Assembly: GCA_044353855.1 (NCBI GenBank)
Contig: JBILBF010000003.1
Span: forward strand, 186,001-250,000
Direction of reading: 5' to 3'
Source: UKL13-3 sp044353855
Lineage (GTDB): Bacteria; Bacteroidota; Bacteroidia; UKL13-3
DNA: 64,000 nt
The position numbers and the translations under genes are program-made. Positions within the stretch are counted from its first letter, which is position 1, and each line of letters starts with the position of its first letter. Of this stretch, positions 60,554 to 64,000 are shown in pieces. Below the pieces are notes generated by a model. The model ran no database searches. It worked only from the letters and a program-made list of their open reading frames with translations, and was not told where the DNA came from.

Positions 60554-60621
60554 ATTTCTATTCCTAAAATAACCAATAAAACCCATCAACCAATCACCTT
60601 ATCAACCCTATCACCCTATAA

Positions 60622-62250
60622 CTAAGCCCTAACCGAACCATACATAATGGTACGTTGTTCTTGTACTCTTTCGTCTTCTAAATATTCATCATAGGTCATT
60701 CGTTTATCAATTACTCCATTGGGTGTAAGCTCAATAATCCGGTTGGCAATACTTTGGGTAAATGTATGATCATGTGAAGAAAAAATGGCTATATGTTTCC
60801 ACTCTTTTAAGGCATTGTTAAATGCTTCAATGGTTTCCAAATCTAAGTGGTTGGTAGGTTCATTCAACAACAAACAATTGGCATTCGTTAACATCATTCG
60901 GCTAACCATACAACGTACTTTTTCGCCTCCGCTTAATACGTTCGATTTTTTAAATACCTCTTCGCCACTAAACAACATTTTACCTAAAAATCCTCGGATA
61001 TACGTTTCATCTTTTTCGGCCGAAAACTGACGCAACCAATCTACTAAATTATAATCGGCAGTAAAAAAATGGTGGTTTTCGTTTGGTAAATAGGAGCGCG
61101 TAATGGTTTGCCCCCACTCCATTTCACCTGTTGTAATTGCTTCTTCCAAAGCCAGTAACTGAAAAAAAGAAGTAATGGCTAAATGTTCTTTGGAGAGTAT
61201 TGCTACTTTATCACCTTTATCTAAAGTAAACGTAATGTCTTTAAATAAAACCGTTCCATCATCTGTCTTTTTGGATAAACCTTCCACACGCAATACTTGA
61301 TCTCCAGCATCACGGTTGGGGGTAAAAATAATACCCGGATATTTACGCGTGGATGCTTTGATATCATCCACCACTAATTTTTCCAATAACTTTTTTCGGC
61401 TAGTTGCCTGGCGCGATTTAGATGCATTGGCACTAAAACGAGCCACAAAATCTTGCAACTCCTTGCGTTTATCTTCCACCTTTTTATTTTGATCGGAACG
61501 TTGGCGCAAGGCTAGTTGACTGCTTTCGTACCAAAAAGAGTAGTTACCTGAATACAATGAAATTTTTCCAAAATCAATATCGGCCACATGCGTGCATACA
61601 GCATCCAAAAAGTGCCTATCATGGCTAACTACAATAACAGTGTTTTGAAAATCGGCCAAAAAGTTTTCCAACCATGCAATGGTTTCAACATCCAAATCAT
61701 TGGTTGGCTCATCCAATAATAAAATATCGGGGTTGCCAAATAGAGCTTGGGCCAACAATACACGTACTTTTTCTTTACCACTTAACTCGCTCATTAATTT
61801 GGTATGGAATTCTTCTTTTACACCCAAATCACTTAGCAAACCTGCTGCATCACTTTCGGCATTCCATCCTTGCATTTCGGCAAATAATCCTTCCAATTCA
61901 CCTACCCGTTCTCCATCGGCATCATTAAAATCTGGCTTAGCATAAATGGCATCTTTTTCCTCCATTATTTTCCATAATTTTTTATTTCCCATAATTACGG
62001 TTTGTAAAACTGGAAAAGCGTCAAACTCAAAGTGATTTTGTTTTAACACACTCATACGCTCGCCTGGAGTAATAGAAACACTACCTGTACTAGGATCTAT
62101 TTCGCCCGAAAGGATTTTAAGAAAAGTGGATTTTCCTGCACCATTAGCACCAATTACACCATAACAATTGCCCGGAGAGAATTTAACATTCACATCCTCA
62201 AACAACACACGCTTACCGTAACGTAACGAAAGATTTCCAACTGAGATCAT
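60622..62250 (-). CDS. ABC-F ATPase (YbiT-like) with degenerate second nucleotide site
   Basis: 542 aa, two ABC domains, no membrane part: a ribosome-associated translation factor. The first site is normal: Walker A GANGAGKST (34-42), LSGKE signature, Walker B LLLDEPTNDLD. The inter-domain linker has the basic, helical RKELQDFVARFSANASKSRQ. The second Walker A (351-361) reads ILSKEHLAITS and lacks G-x-G-K-S/T, and the second Walker B is LLLNEPTNHLD with Asn for Asp, though the LSGGE signature is intact. The YbiT/YkpA branch often shows a weakened second site; this one is weaker. Confidence 0.92.
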   Translation of the reverse strand: MISVGNLSLRYGKRVLFEDVNVKFSPGNCYGVIGANGAGKSTFLKILSGEIDPSTGSVSITPGERMSVLKQNHFEFDAFPVLQTVIMGNKKLWKIMEEKDAIYAKPDFNDADGERVGELEGLFAEMQGWNAESDAAGLLSDLGVKEEFHTKLMSELSGKEKVRVLLAQALFGNPDILLLDEPTNDLDVETIAWLENFLADFQNTVIVVSHDRHFLDAVCTHVADIDFGKISLYSGNYSFWYESSQLALRQRSDQNKKVEDKRKELQDFVARFSANASKSRQATSRKKLLEKLVVDDIKASTRKYPGIIFTPNRDAGDQVLRVEGLSKKTDDGTVLFKDITFTLDKGDKVAILSKEHLAITSFFQLLALEEAITTGEMEWGQTITRSYLPNENHHFFTADYNLVDWLRQFSAEKDETYIRGFLGKMLFSGEEVFKKSNVLSGGEKVRCMVSRMMLTNANCLLLNEPTNHLDLETIEAFNNALKEWKHIAIFSSHDHTFTQSIANRIIELTPNGVIDKRMTYDEYLEDERVQEQRTIMYGSVRA

Positions 62251-62420
62251 TAGCTTTAAAAAATTGAGGAGCGAAAATACAGAAATTATCGGAGTTATAT
62301 TGATGATATTCGTTAGGGGAAGTTAACGGTCTTAGGTTTTTTTTCCTGAAGAGAACCCGCATATTAGTGAATAATCATTTTAGGCAATAGTTATGATATA
62401 GCCAAACCATAATCTATCGT

Positions 62421-62693
62421 CTATTGACTCTCCTCTTCCGACTTCTTAACAGCCTCAGCTTTTTTCCTCGCCCTCACAATAAACTTTAAATACATACCTT
62501 CAATCATGGTGCGTGCCCAAGGGGTTTTGCGTAAAAAAGTTAAACTCGATTTGATACTTGGATTATTTTTAAAGCAATTTACATTTACTTCATCGGCCAA
62601 AAATTCCCAGCAATAAGTATCTACCAATTCGGTCAGCATTTGCTCCAATTTGATACCATGTAAAGGATCTTTTGATTTATGTATCTCTTCCAT
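62421..62693 (-). CDS. VF530 family small DNA-binding protein
   Basis: 90 aa. KDPLHGIKLEQMLTELVDTY, NCFKNNPSIKSSLTFLRKTP and WARTMIEGMYL are the family core (DUF2132); the last ~20 residues are a charged tail. Function uncertain. It begins one base after the LOG gene's end. Confidence 0.9.
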   Translation of the reverse strand: MEEIHKSKDPLHGIKLEQMLTELVDTYCWEFLADEVNVNCFKNNPSIKSSLTFLRKTPWARTMIEGMYLKFIVRARKKAEAVKKSEEESQ

Positions 62694-62694
62694 T

Positions 62695-63474
62695 TTAGAT
62701 TACTTTTTTTCTAAAAAAAGGAAATTCGCCTAACCATTTTTTGGCTTTCATTCTTCGCATTTTTTTAAGTCCATATTTTTCAATAGCAAACTTGCGTAAA
62801 TGTAATATTGCATCCTCAACCGAATCGGTAAATAATAAATGTTCTTTAATTTCTTCAGATGAAATTGTTTTATTTTCAATCATATCCTCAGTAAGCTCAA
62901 TCAAATTTTTCCAATAAGAAGTACCAATTAATATAACTGGAAACTGCTTTATTTTTCCAGTTTGAATGAGTGTAAGTGCTTCAAACATTTCGTCCATTGT
63001 ACCCCACCCACCAGGCATAATAATAAATGCATAGGAGTATTTTAACAACAATGTTTTGCGAATAAAAAAATAATTAAACTCAACCGATTCGTGTACATAT
63101 GGATTTTCTCTTTGTTCGTGTGGCAGTATAATATTACAACCTATGGATTGTCCACCTGCTTCATAAGCGCCCCGATTAGCGGCTTCCATAATACCAGGAC
63201 CACCACCTGTAATAACGGTAAACCCTAACTTGCTAATTTCGGCACCCAATTGGCGAGCTTTTATATAATAAGGATGGTCTTCTTTGAACCGAGCACTTCC
63301 AAATACAGTAACACTAGGCCCGATAAAATGTAGTTTTCTAAAGGCATGAATAAACTCTTTAAACACTTTAAAGGCAAACAAAAATTCGCGCATGCGGGAA
63401 CGTGGTCCTTCTAAAAATCGCTTTTCGGAATTAGCAACTTGTTCTCTTAAACTTTGAATACTTTTTTGTGCCAT
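62695..63474 (-). CDS. LOG family protein (TIGR00730-like nucleotide phosphoribohydrolase)
   Basis: 259 aa. The LOG motifs GGGPGIMEAANRGA and PGGWGTMDEMFE are present, with the Rossmann-like start VTVFGSARFKEDHPYY. Such enzymes release a base from nucleoside 5'-monophosphates (cytokinin-activating type). Actual substrate in this organism unknown. Co-transcribed with the VF530 gene downstream. Confidence 0.92.
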   Translation of the reverse strand: MAQKSIQSLREQVANSEKRFLEGPRSRMREFLFAFKVFKEFIHAFRKLHFIGPSVTVFGSARFKEDHPYYIKARQLGAEISKLGFTVITGGGPGIMEAANRGAYEAGGQSIGCNIILPHEQRENPYVHESVEFNYFFIRKTLLLKYSYAFIIMPGGWGTMDEMFEALTLIQTGKIKQFPVILIGTSYWKNLIELTEDMIENKTISSEEIKEHLLFTDSVEDAILHLRKFAIEKYGLKKMRRMKAKKWLGEFPFFRKKVI

Positions 63475-63489
63475 AACTCAAATAAACAA

Positions 63490-63519
63490 AAAACGCCTGA
63501 TTAAATTGTCAGGCGTTTT
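63490..63519 (-). terminator. Terminator after hppD
   Basis: AAAACGCCTGA (63490-63500) is exactly complementary to TCAGGCGTTTT (63509-63519) around an 8-nt loop; U-rich on the minus strand. Confidence 0.9.
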
Positions 63520-63539
63520 CAACATAATGTATTCCAATC

Positions 63540-64000
63540 TTATAAATTACCTCTGAGGTCTTGTTCTCTTTCTAGTGCTTCAAACAATGCTTTAAAGTTT
63601 CCTTTACCAAAACTTTTTGCTCCTTTACGTTGAATAATTTCAAAAAACATGGTTGGCCTATCTTCAACCGGTTTCGAAAACAATTGCAACAAATAACCTT
63701 CGTTGTCTCTATCAACTAAAATTCCTAATTCTTTAAGTGGCTCAATATCTTCTTCAATTTCACCTACGCGGTCAAATAAATCTTCGTAATAACTATTGGG
63801 CACTTTTAAAAAATCAACTCCACGGCTCATCAAATCGCGAACAGTTGCAACTATATCTTTAGTTGCAATAGCAATATGTTGAACTCCTTCGCCTTCATAA
63901 AAATTAAGGTATTCTTCTACTTGTGATTTTTTCTTTCCTTTGGCAGGTTCGTTAATAGGAAACTTTACATAACCGTTTCCGTTGCTCATTACTTTGCTCA
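63540..64000 (-). CDS. hppD: 4-hydroxyphenylpyruvate dioxygenase, C-terminal part (N-terminus outside window)
   Basis: Non-haem Fe(II) enzyme making homogentisate from 4-hydroxyphenylpyruvate in Phe/Tyr breakdown. 153 codons are visible, open to the right edge. The ATG at 63987 is internal: the frame continues upstream as SKV ahead of MSNGNGYVKFPINEP, just as in full HPPD (~380 aa). The iron ligands His in GVQHIA and Glu in MFFEIIQRKG are present. The upstream half should lie in the neighbouring sequence. Confidence 0.93.
   Translation of the reverse strand, partial: SKVMSNGNGYVKFPINEPAKGKKKSQVEEYLNFYEGEGVQHIAIATKDIVATVRDLMSRGVDFLKVPNSYYEDLFDRVGEIEEDIEPLKELGILVDRDNEGYLLQLFSKPVEDRPTMFFEIIQRKGAKSFGKGNFKALFEALEREQDLRGNL

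Noticed and set aside
63540..63989. Complete 149-aa protein beginning at the ATG at 63987
   Set aside because: The frame stays open to the window edge and the sequence matches the C-terminal part of HPPD with residues upstream of this Met also matching, so the ATG is internal.

Overview
The window comes from the chromosome of a low-GC member of the Bacteroidota, probably near the Chitinophagales/Sphingobacteriales. The signs are promoters of the TTG-N19/20-TAnnTTTG type, A-rich leaders with almost no Shine-Dalgarno sites, and families typical of this phylum: GLPGLI, PorV/PorQ-like porins, TonB-type barrels with a CarboxypepD-like front domain, DUF3109, DUF6428, an exosortase with a PID-CTERM-like substrate, and a sphingolipid/sulfonolipid-type oxoamine synthase. 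No rRNA, tRNA, CRISPR array, transposase or phage gene was recognised.

Layout. 1-10.8 kb (minus strand) is one joined str-S10-spc ribosomal operon: rpsL-rpsG-fusA-rpsJ-rplC-rplD-rplW-rplB-rpsS-rplV-rpsC-rplP-rpmC-rpsQ-rplN-rplX-rplE-rpsN-rpsH-rplF, with two tandem promoters upstream and a hairpin between rpsN and rpsH. 11-15.4 kb holds a miaE-like tRNA hydroxylase, an 88-bp tandem repeat, and a minus-strand LolC/E-like permease, queG and barrel-protein operon. 15.4-18.2 kb is NamZ (DUF1343), a CcmB-like protein and fmt. 18.3-21.3 kb is a compact exosortase module: a 67-residue secreted precursor with a PID-CTERM-like tail, a terminator, the exosortase, its small membrane partner and an HTTM protein. 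21.3-26.4 kb has rpsA, an EVE protein, a decayed zeta-type toxin with an orphan antitoxin-like ORF, pyrR-pyrB and a nucleotidyltransferase pair. 26.4-29.1 kb is an arsenic operon (arsR, DUF6428, acr3, arsC-like). 29.2-38.5 kb carries an agmatinase/arginase family enzyme, a haem-binding-domain protein, a DUF3298-like lipoprotein, a cyanophycin-synthetase relative that has lost its ATP-grasp domain, the oxoamine synthase, SlyD and an HhH-barrel/porin pair. 38.6-41.1 kb is a membrane pyrophosphatase with a Cys-rich tail. 41.2-54.3 kb is GLPGLI/TonB-type barrel, DUF3109, M16 protease, prmC, an exonuclease, pdxJ, a Nudix protein and several envelope proteins. 54.3-64 kb is a histone-H1-like protein, cinA, mfd, msrB, an ABC-F protein, a VF530 protein, a LOG-family protein and the C-terminal part of hppD.

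Most of this is core metabolism, translation and envelope. The parts most worth following are the exosortase/PID-CTERM/HTTM cassette with its very short cargo, the ATP-grasp-less CphA relative, the Cys-rich tail on the pyrophosphatase, the toxin-antitoxin debris around pyrR-pyrB, and the exceptional Shine-Dalgarno plus TTG start of rpsA.

Starts were judged codon by codon. Several long frames begin at TTG or GTG inside promoters, or upstream of a better ATG, and were shortened. Real non-ATG starts appear likely for queG, fmt, the exosortase-associated protein, rpsA, mfd and the gene at 53408-54073. Family names come from recognition of sequence patterns, not from searches.
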